A stretch of DNA of 64,000 nucleotides from Podospora bellae-mahoneyi (lineage: Eukaryota > Ascomycota > Sordariomycetes > Sordariales > Podosporaceae). Every line of letters starts with the position of its first letter. Positions within the stretch are counted from its first letter, which is position 1. A model generated the notes under the pieces. The model ran no database searches. It had not been told where the DNA came from and worked only from the letters and a program-made list of their open reading frames with translations. Made by a program: the position numbers and the translations under genes. The stretch lies in the NCBI RefSeq assembly GCF_035222275.1, contig NC_085884.1, positions 3,782,001-3,846,000 of the forward strand, given 5' to 3'. This document shows positions 55,155 through 64,000 of this stretch, in pieces.

Positions 55155-56714
55155 GGTTGTGGTGTTGGCTTTGCCATCTTTAGAAAAAGTTCGAGGCTTC
55201 ATTGGGATGACGTTGAAGCTTGGGTACGGCTTTGGAGGTGGCCCAAGCTCCTTTCCCCTGTTGCCAAGACTTGCCACTAAATGGGGAGTCTGCTCCACAA
55301 CCTCCACTCTCGTGCCACAATATAATTATCCCCTCCAGCCGCTTCCTCAACCACCTCGCCAATCCCACGTTATGAGACTTCCGCAGGGAAAAGCCAAGGA
55401 GGCAGCGGCATAAAACCCTCTCCATTCAAGTCAGAAAACGTATTCAACAACCATCCGGCAGCCAAATTCACATTCCCAAGCCACTTTATGACGCTTGAGT
55501 AGGTTAACATGCCTTTGAATGTCAATTCATAGGTATTTAAAAAAAAGTATAAAGGACAATAAACATAGTTTAAACGCTTTTACTAATAGCCTTCAAAATA
55601 TCATGAAAAGCCCTGTAAAAGAAAGTTAACAAATGTCACAGTGAAGCTAACAGGCAGGACGGACCGTGTGCGGGGTACAACAAGCACAGTCAATCGTTTT
55701 AGAACCAATCAGGACGGGGGATAGCTTCACCTGTGGGATCATTGCCAAAGAGTCAATGATCTAGGAGACTAGTAGGTATATATATACGGAGGAACTGGCG
55801 GGTGTAGATAGACAGTTCCGCAGTATGCAATTCAATAGTTATATTCACGGTATCTTGTGATTACATTGAGACATCTGTTGTGCACTGTTTAGCTGCACCG
55901 AACCAATTGTTAGAAGTTGCCTTTAACCAGTATCCCATTCAGAGGTTCTGTACAGGGGTTCGTTATAGTTCGTCACACTTTAGTATGTGGAGCTTGACCT
56001 TTACTACTAGTTACTATAGCTTCCCAGAAGCAATATAGCATTCTTCTCGTTTCTAGAATCCTTAAAGTAGGCTAAAGTCTATTGGAAATAGCCATATTTA
56101 GTATTAAGAATTATAAATATTATACTATAATAGTTAAAGCTAACTACGTCGCTAGGTCTATTGTTAGAAATAATAGATAGGCGAGCTAAGACGTCCCACG
56201 AAGCCTTGACGCGGTGGCTTTGCTACCCTGCAATACAGAACTCTATACCGTCACTAAAATTTAAAATAATTCGATAAATAATAGTACAACGTTCCATCGC
56301 CTTTTCTTAACCCCGATTTACGCTCTTAGCATATAGTCTCTAGGTCTTTATATATCGGTCGGGTACTTAGTTTATTTTATTATTTATTTTCAGCTCTATT
56401 ACTTTACACTACATTAGACTCACAGAACTTTACCGCCGCCTTCGGAGGAAATTAGAATGGTCACCTATCGGACATTAAGTAAAATTCAGAAAGGACTACG
56501 AAACTGATATACTTTAAAGGCTACATTTTGTTTAATCTTATAGTTGCTGTAACGTCGAAGTCGAAATATTACCGTATTACGGTAACTACAGATACGCTCC
56601 TTGATTTCCAATCCTGGGTTCGCGACAGAAAGATTTAGGAAGACTTTGGGCTAGTACCTTATAGCAGCTGTCGCTACATTGCGTAGTTTCTGTGCATGGA
56701 GATGAAACTGTTGC
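55155..56714. other. promoter, then AT-rich repeat island
   Basis: The first about 290 bp are the PET112 promoter. From about 55440 the sequence turns AT-rich and gene-free, with TATA/TTTA-rich text consistent with RIP-type C-to-T mutation. An LTR fossil (listed separately) lies in it. Confidence 0.45.
55669..55977 (+). mobile_element. solo LTR fossil (Ty3/Gypsy-like), copy 1
   Basis: It is about 310 bp and ends GTTCGTCACA. A TATATATA promoter element and the following about 190 bp (R/U5-like part) match the copies at 62.6-63.25 kb almost throughout. The left end is less certain. No internal coding part is attached. Divergence from the other copies looks modest in the right part and larger in the left, suggesting an old, inactive insertion. 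Assignment to Ty3/Gypsy rests only on LTR shape. Confidence 0.6.
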
Positions 56715-57400
56715 TTGGGAAGATTTTTGGAACAGGCTCTTAAATACATTAACAATGCCGTCAGTTTCGAGGTAAGTACTTCATACAATCTCAGCTCGCT
56801 ATATAACATTTACTTTGCTCTAACATTATCCTCCCTCAAACAACAGTTAGAAACCACCCTTAACCCGGAATCTTTAGATAACTTCATATTCGATGAGTCT
56901 TGCAACCGGTCTAAACTCTACTTTTCTCTTCTTGAAATCTTACGGACCTCGTCCAACATAATTAGGAGCACTTTTAGTAACTGGTCCAGCATAGAAAAAG
57001 AGTGGCAGCAGGACACTAGGCTTCAGCACGCGTGGCCGGAATATAATCGTCAGGTAGCTTTCTATAATTGGAACAAGCCTACTTTAGCTCTTAGGGATCT
57101 ATATAAACGACTGGACAATTAAATTATTCGGAAAATGAAAGAGCTCTAAAAGTGTTCGTGATGGTATAGGAACTTCTTCTTTGCCAGGGCCGTATTCCCA
57201 TAGTTCAGTTTTGCTGACCTCTTTAAAGCTGTTCAACGCTACATCCCTTCGCGAATTAACAAAGAGCATTACCCTAAATCGAGCTATCTACGTCTTTACC
57301 ATTATCACCGTGATTTACACCCCAATTGGCTTCCTTGCAATATATGATTTGATCATATATATCTTGTCTTCTTTTTTAACCTCCAGGTTACATTCATGAG
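56715..57400 (+). pseudogene. CorA-like membrane protein remnant
   Basis: The frame 56715-57122 has helical, charged text (LSSLKQQLETTLNPESLDNF, SSIEKEWQQDTRLQHAWPEY, LALRDLYKRLDN). About 120 bp later, 57200-57345 reads LTSLKLFNATSLRELTKSIT, LNRAIYVFTIITVIYTPIGF then LA. The NRAIYVFTIVTVIYTPIGFLA stretch is the usual first membrane helix region of CorA-like (Mg2+ transporter-like) fungal proteins, normally preceded by a long helix as here. A stop follows the first block and the second helix of the CorA pore is not recognisable. The gene sits in an AT-rich island and is presumably mutated. Many fungal members carry ankyrin or other domains upstream; none is visible. Confidence 0.55.
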
Positions 57401-57426
57401 GACTTTCGTGGGATCTGAATGGTTTT

Positions 57427-57757
57427 ATGTATACCGGCCCATGGGTTAAACGAATAGCAAAAGTACTTCTGTTGTTTTTGATCACACTCCTACTGATCAT
57501 GCCAGTGGTTTTTTGCAATCTCACCAACACCTTGTCGATCAGAATCTTCGTAGTCATGGCATGGACAATCTCTTACCTCGTCATACTCTTCGCGTTAACC
57601 AAGTCAAGGACCGTGGACTTGGTGTTGGCAGGTGCAACGTGAGTTCTCGAGCCCACCCTCCCCAAGACTTTTGCGTAGCCTTGGTGTGTACTCATACGAG
57701 ACTTTTAGGTATGCCACCGTTCTTATTGTCTTTGTGTCCAGTACCACGGACCACTAG
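57427..57757 (+). pseudogene. C-terminal part of a DUF6594-like membrane protein
   Basis: Two exon-like blocks, 57427-57638 and 57709-57757, join through a GTGAGT donor and a TTTTAG acceptor. They read GPWVKRIAKVLLLFLITLLL, IMPVVFCNLTNTLSIRIFVV, AWTISYLVILFALTK, VDLVLAGATYATVLIVFVSS and a stop after TTDH. Three membrane helices ending in 'DVLAATAAYAAVLVVFVG'-like text are the hallmark of the DUF6594 domain. The N-terminal globular part of that family is missing. The segment begins only some tens of bp after the CorA-like remnant, so it may be a fusion or the product of repeat-driven rearrangement. Its intact splice sites suggest recent decay. Confidence 0.5.
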
Positions 57758-58050
57758 AATATTAGGAATGGCAACAACACAGCTTTCTGGGGATAGCAGC
57801 CTTTTCAGCCGGTCGTTCTATAGATCTTGGTTTATATATGCTACAAAACATCCATGCACACACATCACACATAAAACGAACGTGCGACCACTTCACTTGA
57901 CCCCCAGATTACCACAGATCGGCGCGGGTACGTCTTGAACCTACTCTGGGTCCAAACAAGCCTCACAAACGCATAATCCTCAGGACTACCTGCGATCGTG
58001 GGAACCGTTCACTAAACTCACTCCCTCCATCCTCAGATCAGCCAGGCTGA
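57758..58050. other. intergenic
   Basis: About 290 bp of 3' flank shared by two convergent loci. No gene is seen. Confidence 0.35.
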
Positions 58051-59973
58051 TTATAAATGCGGCAAAAACTCCGTCCACTCCACCGTCTCATACAACCCCC
58101 TCGGCGCCCCCCTCAAACTCACAAAAGCCTCCACAACCAAATACACCCTCGCAACCACAAAAGCCCCCAAAACCACATACACCCCCAGCCTGCGTCCCCA
58201 CCTCACCAATTTCCCCCGCCCCTTGCCATCTTTCCCCGTCAAAGTAATCGGCATAGAAGGATTAACCCCCGAAACCCACCCATCAAACCTAGGCCAGCAC
58301 TGCCTCGCAGAGAAAAAACCCCACAACACCACACCCGAAGCCGTTATCGTCAACGCAGAAACAATCCACAGTATCCTCTCTGCCTCTGCAACAAAGCTAA
58401 ACGTCTCGAAATTGTTGAAGCCCGCTGAGCAATGCAGCGCTCCATAAGCTGCGGCTGTGGCAGCGAGTACGGCACGGAGGCGGTCACGGTGGATGTTGAC
58501 TTGGCCGAGAGAGAGCTTATGGGGAGAGGGGAAGTTGACTATGTGAGGGGCGAGGTAATCTGCCTCGCCGAAGAAGTGGGCTAGTTTGGGGCCGAAGCCG
58601 AGGGTGAAGTAGTAGGGCTGGTAGTCGGGACGGGAGGAGCAGAGGGTGCGCAGGCGGTCGGCGGCGTGGGAGGCGGTTTGGAGGAGGGGAGAGGGGATTA
58701 ATGGTCGAGTTTGCGCGGTAGGATCGGTGGAGGAGGGAGGTTTTTGAGCGTCGGGGAAGCCACGGCGGCAGTAGCGGCTGTGTCGAATGGAGAAGGTGTC
58801 GTATGGAGGCTTGAAGTAATCGAGGCATTGAGGGGAGACCAGGGGTGCGTTCAGGTTGAATTGGTAGCGATAACTGGTGTTTCTTGCATTTTGTGGTCTC
58901 TTGCTCTCAGCTGTGGCCGTGTCGGTTTCGGACCAGAGCTGACCAAAGCCGAGGAAGGCAGCTGGGTTCCTGGAGCCAGGTGACCCGATGGAGAGATGGG
59001 TAGTAAGTTCTGACAGCTCTTGACGGGAAGTCTGCGATGCAAGTGCTGGTGTTTGATCTGGCGAGGAAAGTGCTGGCGATGGATAACTCTCTGGCAGTCT
59101 CCAAATCCTCTCATCATCTTCTTCTTCCACCACATGCACAAAGCACCTGATGTCCATGATTCCGTGCTCATCCACGCCACTTGTCTCTGGTGAGCAGAGG
59201 TGCATGAGCGCCAGCGCCTCGCTCATTCTCTCATCAACTGGGAGCAACGTCGGCACCAGAATATCCAAGGGCTTGTGCCACCACAGCAGGTAGATACCCA
59301 GCGCACAAGCAACATGCCCGCAGGTGTTGATCTCCAACAAAGATATTGGCAGATGCTTTGCTGCTCGACCGATCACCTGAATCACCATCCACCCAGCCTG
59401 GAAACAAACAATGCTCTTTGCCAGCCAATCTGCCTTGCTCTTATCCCTAATCTGAGACTCTTGAATGGTGGGCAGATCCCCCAAGAACGACAGCAGTCTG
59501 ATACCCTCAGCGGTAACAGTCACTCGCCTCGGCTTTCCATCGACATCCATCCCGGCAGACTCAGGGAGATCAGCCACAAAGCCGCCCATAACGGCAAAGA
59601 AGCACTGCCCAATATCCCAGACTTGCCCGTTACCACCCCGACTCTTGACATCAATTTCGATTTGCCCCTTCAGCCAGGTAGCGACAATGAACTGCGCTGC
59701 TGCTGTAGCCACAACCACCTCAGGCGCGAAGATTCCGTAGACGACCCATTTCGCCTTGTCGAGAAACTGAAGCCGAAGGCTGTTACTGTGAGACTCGGGT
59801 GGTACGTTGAGGTGGAGTGCTGAGAAGACACAAAGTGTGAGGGTAACGACACATGAAAAGACAAGAGAGAAGGTACCCCGCCCATTGGGTTCAGGCTGCC
59901 AGCCTATTTTGTCATCCTCTCCAACGACTAAGCCCAAGAAGAGGAGAAAAAGGACGGCGCTAAATGTTGCCAT
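58051..59973 (-). CDS. multi-pass membrane protein of a fungal family
   Basis: A single exon encodes 640 residues. The start MATFSAVLFLLFLGLVVG is a signal or first helix. Next comes GWQPEPNGRGTFSLVFSCVV with TLTLCVFSALHLNVPP, the pattern that opens a large family of fungal membrane proteins ('RGTxxLxxSCxxTxxxCxWxxLHxNxP'). Further helices are FAPEVVVATAAAQFIVATWL, then after a soluble stretch (DLPTIQESQIRDKSKADWLA) WLAKSIVCFQAGWMVIQVIG, CGHVACALGIYLLWWHKP, and near the C-terminus AVLAATAAAYGALHCSAGF, ILWIVSALTITASGVVLWGF and LGVYVVLGAFVVARVYLVVE. It ends SLRGAPRGLYETVEWTEFLP then HL. A long middle part (residues about 270-430) is Ser/Pro-rich and cytosolic. Members are abundant in fungi with unknown function. 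Confidence 0.85.
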   Translation of the reverse strand: MATFSAVLFLLFLGLVVGEDDKIGWQPEPNGRGTFSLVFSCVVTLTLCVFSALHLNVPPESHSNSLRLQFLDKAKWVVYGIFAPEVVVATAAAQFIVATWLKGQIEIDVKSRGGNGQVWDIGQCFFAVMGGFVADLPESAGMDVDGKPRRVTVTAEGIRLLSFLGDLPTIQESQIRDKSKADWLAKSIVCFQAGWMVIQVIGRAAKHLPISLLEINTCGHVACALGIYLLWWHKPLDILVPTLLPVDERMSEALALMHLCSPETSGVDEHGIMDIRCFVHVVEEEDDERIWRLPESYPSPALSSPDQTPALASQTSRQELSELTTHLSIGSPGSRNPAAFLGFGQLWSETDTATAESKRPQNARNTSYRYQFNLNAPLVSPQCLDYFKPPYDTFSIRHSRYCRRGFPDAQKPPSSTDPTAQTRPLIPSPLLQTASHAADRLRTLCSSRPDYQPYYFTLGFGPKLAHFFGEADYLAPHIVNFPSPHKLSLGQVNIHRDRLRAVLAATAAAYGALHCSAGFNNFETFSFVAEAERILWIVSALTITASGVVLWGFFSARQCWPRFDGWVSGVNPSMPITLTGKDGKGRGKLVRWGRRLGVYVVLGAFVVARVYLVVEAFVSLRGAPRGLYETVEWTEFLPHL

Positions 59974-60899
59974 TTGGCTGTAGTACCATCATCATTTTCA
60001 GCACTCCTGCTGCACAAGTCAAACCTGGGGTGCGGTTGGGAAGGGCTTTTGACCTGCCCAAGATAACGACAACACATGCAGCTGAAAGATTGAGGGTTTG
60101 TGGGCGTTGCTGAGAGGTTGCCCACTTAGTATGAGTGTGCCTGGGTAAGCCGACTCCTCAGCGAATGAGAATGCTACAATTCTCCAAGCTCCGTCTTATG
60201 GGCTGACGCATCCACACCTGATGCGACTTTGCTGGATTACTTCCGTGGCTGGGGTTTGTGTCAAGGAGGCTGAAGAAACAAGATAAGGCAGACTGGACAA
60301 GATGGGTTAAACCTGCTGTGATGTGTAGGTACCTGGTGATTCTCCAGATTTGTTCGACACAACCATGAGGCCGTAAGCCACGGGGACGGGTTTTGCACGA
60401 ATACTTCATTTCAGCATCACTGAAAGAGTTCGGTGATTCATTTTCACCTTTGATTGCAACGTTCATCAAGTTTCATCAATTTACGCAAACCTCCCCTCTA
60501 GCCCCTACCTGCCATCGCCCTGCGCCACGGCGATCAAAAAGCCACCCTTAATCCCCCGCGCCCTCGCCTCTCTTAGCGTTCTCCTCTCTATTTATCCTCG
60601 ACCAACAACCCTCACACGCAGTCCCGCTGTGCCAGGGAATAAACCACTCCGAAACCTCATAATACGTCATCATTCACCGCTTCTCCCTCAGGAACCTCAG
60701 CAACTCCCTTTTCTACCTGCACACACCTGGTCTCTTTCGCCAGCATGTCCTTCGTCAGCTCCGTAACCTTTGCCTTGTGTTCATCAATCTCGACCTTCAT
60801 TTCGGAGTTGATCTTCCATTCTGGGGGTTATGGTCTGCTGGACGAGCTGGCGGACTGTCTGCAGCTGCTAGCAAGGGTGACATGTTCGCCCCTAGGTTG
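59974..60899. other. promoter and intergenic DNA
   Basis: About 900 bp. The membrane protein promoter is followed by CT-rich sequence. The open frame at 60745-60927 begins in the next repeat and is not believed. Confidence 0.35.
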
Positions 60900-61050
60900 C
60901 TGCTGCTGCTGTAATCCCGCTGGCTGACAGATCGATATTGACAGGGGCGACATTGCCAGTGACATACTGCTGCTGCTGTAACCAGCTGGCTGAATAATCG
61001 ACATTTGATATGGCCGACAGTACCACTGGCATATTGTTGCTGATGTGACC
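60900..61050. repeat. 67-bp tandem repeat, about 2.2 copies
   Basis: CTGCTGCTGCTGTAA starts at 60900 and at 60967, and a diverged form starts at 61034, giving a period of 67 bp. The units share CTGGCTGA and GACATT text. As 67 is not a multiple of three, the array is not a coding repeat in this form. Confidence 0.75.
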
Positions 61051-62607
61051 CGCCGACATCTTGAGGAGGCGCGCCACTATGGTGAGTAGGAGCGTTGGTC
61101 TGAGCCTCCTCCTGTACGGGGTGATCCAACCCGCAGAACTCTGGCCATCTTGACCAGGAGGATGACCATGCTCAACAAGCCCAATAGTAAATCCTGCTGC
61201 TGCTGGATCGCGCCACCTCCCTCAGATTTGGCATCCCCGACTTATGAGAAAATGTCTTCCAAGCTGACCCCCGAGCTCTATCCAGGGTGGTCAATGAGAT
61301 GAAACGGTCCCCGGCTTATCTTATAGACAGAGGCCTCAAGCCAAGTTAAAACAATGATATTTTTGCCTAAGCTAATCTTACCCTAAATCCAGCTTGGTTT
61401 ACTAGCTTGACTTTTCATACCTTTTTTTTATCTATAGATATTAATAATAGCCCATTCTTAATATTAAGATTGTTATCAAAGTATATTCAAAGCCTATTGC
61501 AAAGGTTATTAAGGATTTGAAAGGTCTAAATAATGAAAGATTTTTATTTTTCTATTGCTAATTAATAATTAAATCTTCGTTTGTTATGCTTTTATTTTCC
61601 TAGATTATTATTTTTAAAATAGCATTTCTTAAGTACTAGTAACAGCTATATTATTAGGCTTTTTTATAATACCTATTGACTTTATTTCTTTTAACCTTTT
61701 ACAAGTTTGAAATATTTTAAATGTGAAATATTTAACGGTATTATCTTTGAAAAGTAATTTCCTCTAGAGTATAATTATTATTACCGGGATTACCACATTT
61801 AGTATTCCTGAATTAGAAATCCTTTACTCCTTTAACAAATAATTTCTCAATAAAAATTAATATTATACGCAACTATTGAAATTATAGTATTATTGATTAG
61901 CGCTTTATTTATCATCATAATAAAGTATATATTTAATAACAATCTTTAAGTTAAGTGATACCTTTGTGCTTTATTAAATTTTATGCGTAATATATGATTC
62001 TTTAACGCTAATACTAATGAAAAAATGTAATTAGATTTATTAATTTCATTTCCTTCATATTTCAAATATTAACCTAAGTATAGATAATACTATATTTAAT
62101 TTTAACCTTTACTTTGTAACTACCGACTATCTTATAATGGTCTTTAACAATCATGATATTATTTATCAAAAGAATATAATAACTGCTGGTTTGGGGTGCG
62201 GCCACAGGCCTGATGGTATGAGTAAGGAAGTGGGGCTCTCTGAGGATTCGGGGGTTCAAGGGTCATGTATATAAGCGGTCTGTTTCGGACATTCTATTTT
62301 AGACAGATCATCGACTTCTATTTCTTCGTATTTTTGCGCTTTGCATGCGTGCAGGCAGTTCTGGCCCTCTGATCAGGCCGATCCGGTGCTTACTGTGTGG
62401 CCTGCGAGCCCACAAAGTCTTTTGTTTGTCCTACGTGAAGTGCGGCCTTCGAGCGAGCCACCGTCACGCAGGTGTGTTCATTCAGAGCCCTGTTGAGGGT
62501 ATATTTGTGGTGTTGTGGTTGTTTTTGTGTGTTTTCTCACCATTTCACTGTTTAACGTTAAAAACTGTTATCAAGGTATATTAAGTTTTGATTTTTTAAT
62601 CAAATAC
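61051..62607. other. AT-rich block, probably RIP-mutated repeat
   Basis: From about 61330 to 62200 the sequence is strongly AT-rich (long T/A runs, almost no CG-rich words) and gene-free, as in RIP-destroyed repeats. From 62200 to 62600 the composition is mixed. No gene is supported. Confidence 0.5.
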
Positions 62608-62807
62608 TGTGACGAACCCCTATCCAGAACCTCTGAAAGGGATACTGGTTGAAGGCACTTCTGAACAATCCTGGTTCGGTACAGCTAAACAGTGTACAAC
62701 AATGGCTTGTCTCGATCACAACAGTCTAGATGCCAACGATTGTGACTTGAATTACATACCGCGGAACTGTCTATTTACACCAGCCAGTTCCTCCGTATAT
62801 ATAGACC
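62608..62807 (-). mobile_element. solo LTR fossil, copy 2 (inverted, partial)
   Basis: Starts TGTGACGAACCCC and reads as the reverse complement of the right-hand about 195 bp of copy 3, up to the shared TATATA element. Its distal part beyond 62807 differs from copy 3. Same family as copies 1 and 3; no internal coding part. It looks old and inactive. Confidence 0.6.
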
Positions 62808-62984
62808 TAATGCCAAGCCGTATTTACTTCTGCTCAGTGTCCTTGGCACACTGATCATGACTGCTTGGTCTGCTCAGTGCCCTGAGCGTACTGATCAGTC
62901 GTTCCTTACTGTGATTGGCTCTCTTATACATTCTTCCGATTGGCCCCTGCTCCCGTGGCCCCACAACCCGTCCTGTACCAGGGT

Positions 62985-63253
62985 TGTGACAAGTGGGACA
63001 CACCGGACCAATCAGGGCTGGACCGAGCGATCGAGCGGGGCTCACGGTCCACGGTCCCAAGGTCTATATATACGGAGGAACTGGCTGGTGTAGATAGACA
63101 GTTCCGCAGTATGCGATTCACAGTTGTATTCACGGTATCTTGTGATTACATTGAGACATCTTGTTGTGCACTGTTTAGCTGCACCGAACCAATTGTCAGA
63201 AGTTGCCTTCAACCAGTATCCCTTTCAGAGGTTCTGGATAGGGGTTCGTCACA
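62985..63253 (+). mobile_element. solo LTR fossil, copy 3
   Basis: About 269 bp, beginning TGTGAC and ending GTCACA, with a CCAAT-like box and TCTATATATACGG promoter element about 75 bp inside. It matches copy 1 across the promoter and R/U5-like part. It looks like a whole LTR without internal region, arranged head-to-head with copy 2. No clear target duplication is visible. Ty3/Gypsy-like by shape only; probably old. Confidence 0.6.
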
Positions 63254-64000
63254 CCACTGCCTCCCAAAACCGTGACAAAACTTTATTAGTGAAATATTAT
63301 AGATATTTACGAATATTAATATTTGCCTACTTTGCTAAAAAATCGCGCCGAGAAAAACTACCGGAGGCTTTATAATCCAGTGATATAAGATAAGCTGTCA
63401 TTACTTCAAGCCAAGCGAAGGCCCTGGGTTACCTTCGGCTTGGCTTGGCTCATCTCATTGACCACCCTGGCCCTGTCCGTAATGACTCTGTTCCCAGCCC
63501 GTAGAACCCGGGTCAGCATGTGTCTCCGCCACATGCCTTTCCACCCCAACTGTACCCAGATCATTTCCTTGACCACCGGCCTCCAATGCATCTACTCCTG
63601 TCCCCATGTTGTTCACTGGTGCTTCGGTGTGATACATCGTATTGTTCTCATGTTGACCTAGTATCGCTTGTGTTCAGCGTCCAGGATTAGCAGTCTACTG
63701 TTGTTCATGTACAACCATGACCAGAAACTTACACCACTCAGCAAGTGACTGTTCTTCAATTAGACCCTGCTGTCATGTCAGACAGGCCTGAAAGAGGTTG
63801 TGTTCATTCCAGGATGTCTCAAGACTAAGTGGGCACCCTGAGTGGGGGCAACACCAGCCTCCCATCCCATTTCCAACGGTATTGGTAATGTGGTTATGAT
63901 AGACATCTAGATTGGTCACACGGCCACATGGAGTGGGACTACAGGCATACAGGATGGCAAAGTCCGTATTTGTGTGGCAGCTGGGACACTTGTATCGTAC
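63254..64000. other. unassigned right end of window
   Basis: About 750 bp. A short AT-rich stretch is followed by mixed sequence with a near-palindrome around AAGCCAAGCGAAGG and CCTTCGGCTTGGCTTGG (63413-63450). Open frames at 63406-63661 on both strands have no recognisable motif. It may be part of a further repeat that continues beyond the window. Confidence 0.3.

Noticed and set aside
63406-63661. Opposed open frames near the right edge
   Set aside because: Short, mutually antisense, no motif; probably part of an unresolved repeat.
1-64000. CRISPR array, bacterial operon, rRNA or replication origin
   Set aside because: The window is fungal nuclear DNA; no direct-repeat/spacer pattern or rRNA was seen.

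Overview
The window looks like nuclear DNA of a filamentous ascomycete. Genes carry short introns (about 50-80 bp, GT..AG). Secreted enzymes typical of fungi are common (laccase, pepsin-like protease, small Cys-rich proteins). AT-rich islands with LTR remnants resemble RIP-mutated repeats. The ascomycete-type laccase tail and gene style suggest Sordariomycetes, perhaps Sordariales; that placement is inference, since no rRNA or marker gene is present. Exon limits were set by hand from frame continuity, GT/AG sites and domain continuity.

Layout. 1-5.7 kb: tail of a basic nuclear-type protein, a decayed minus-strand gene, a conserved acidic low-complexity fungal protein and a Dabb-domain protein. 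6-10 kb: copper amine oxidase and a conserved small protein. 10.7-17 kb: weak small genes, a two-helix membrane protein and a secreted double-psi beta-barrel protein. 17.1-20 kb: a broken subtilisin-like (S8) peptidase and ankyrin-repeat debris. 21.3-28.2 kb: a small uncertain gene, a pepsin-like protease with a Lys/Gly tail, a Cys-rich single-pass membrane protein and an effector-like secreted protein.

28.6-38.6 kb is a housekeeping stretch: SFH5-type Sec14 protein, glyoxalase-fold protein, GMC oxidoreductase, a damaged coiled-coil gene, a SET-domain protein with a signal peptide, and a nuclear-type regulator with a zinc-finger-like C/H module. 39.3-42.3 kb is a cluster of three small secreted proteins, two of them tandem paralogues. 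44.2-47 kb is a decayed kinase-TPR gene whose catalytic Asp is Tyr. 50.5-52.4 kb is a laccase followed by a degenerate 15-bp minisatellite; 53.3-55.2 kb is the mitochondrial GatB homologue.

55.4-57.8 kb is an AT-rich island with an LTR fossil and remnants of a CorA-like and a DUF6594-like membrane protein. A multi-pass membrane protein follows at 58-60 kb, then a 67-bp repeat, a very AT-rich block and two head-to-head LTR fossils of the same family.

The genes do not form one pathway. The most interesting themes are turnover of NLR-like/incompatibility-type modules (S8 peptidase, ankyrin, kinase-TPR) and expansion of small secreted proteins beside repeat islands. I did not find a complete, clearly new system.
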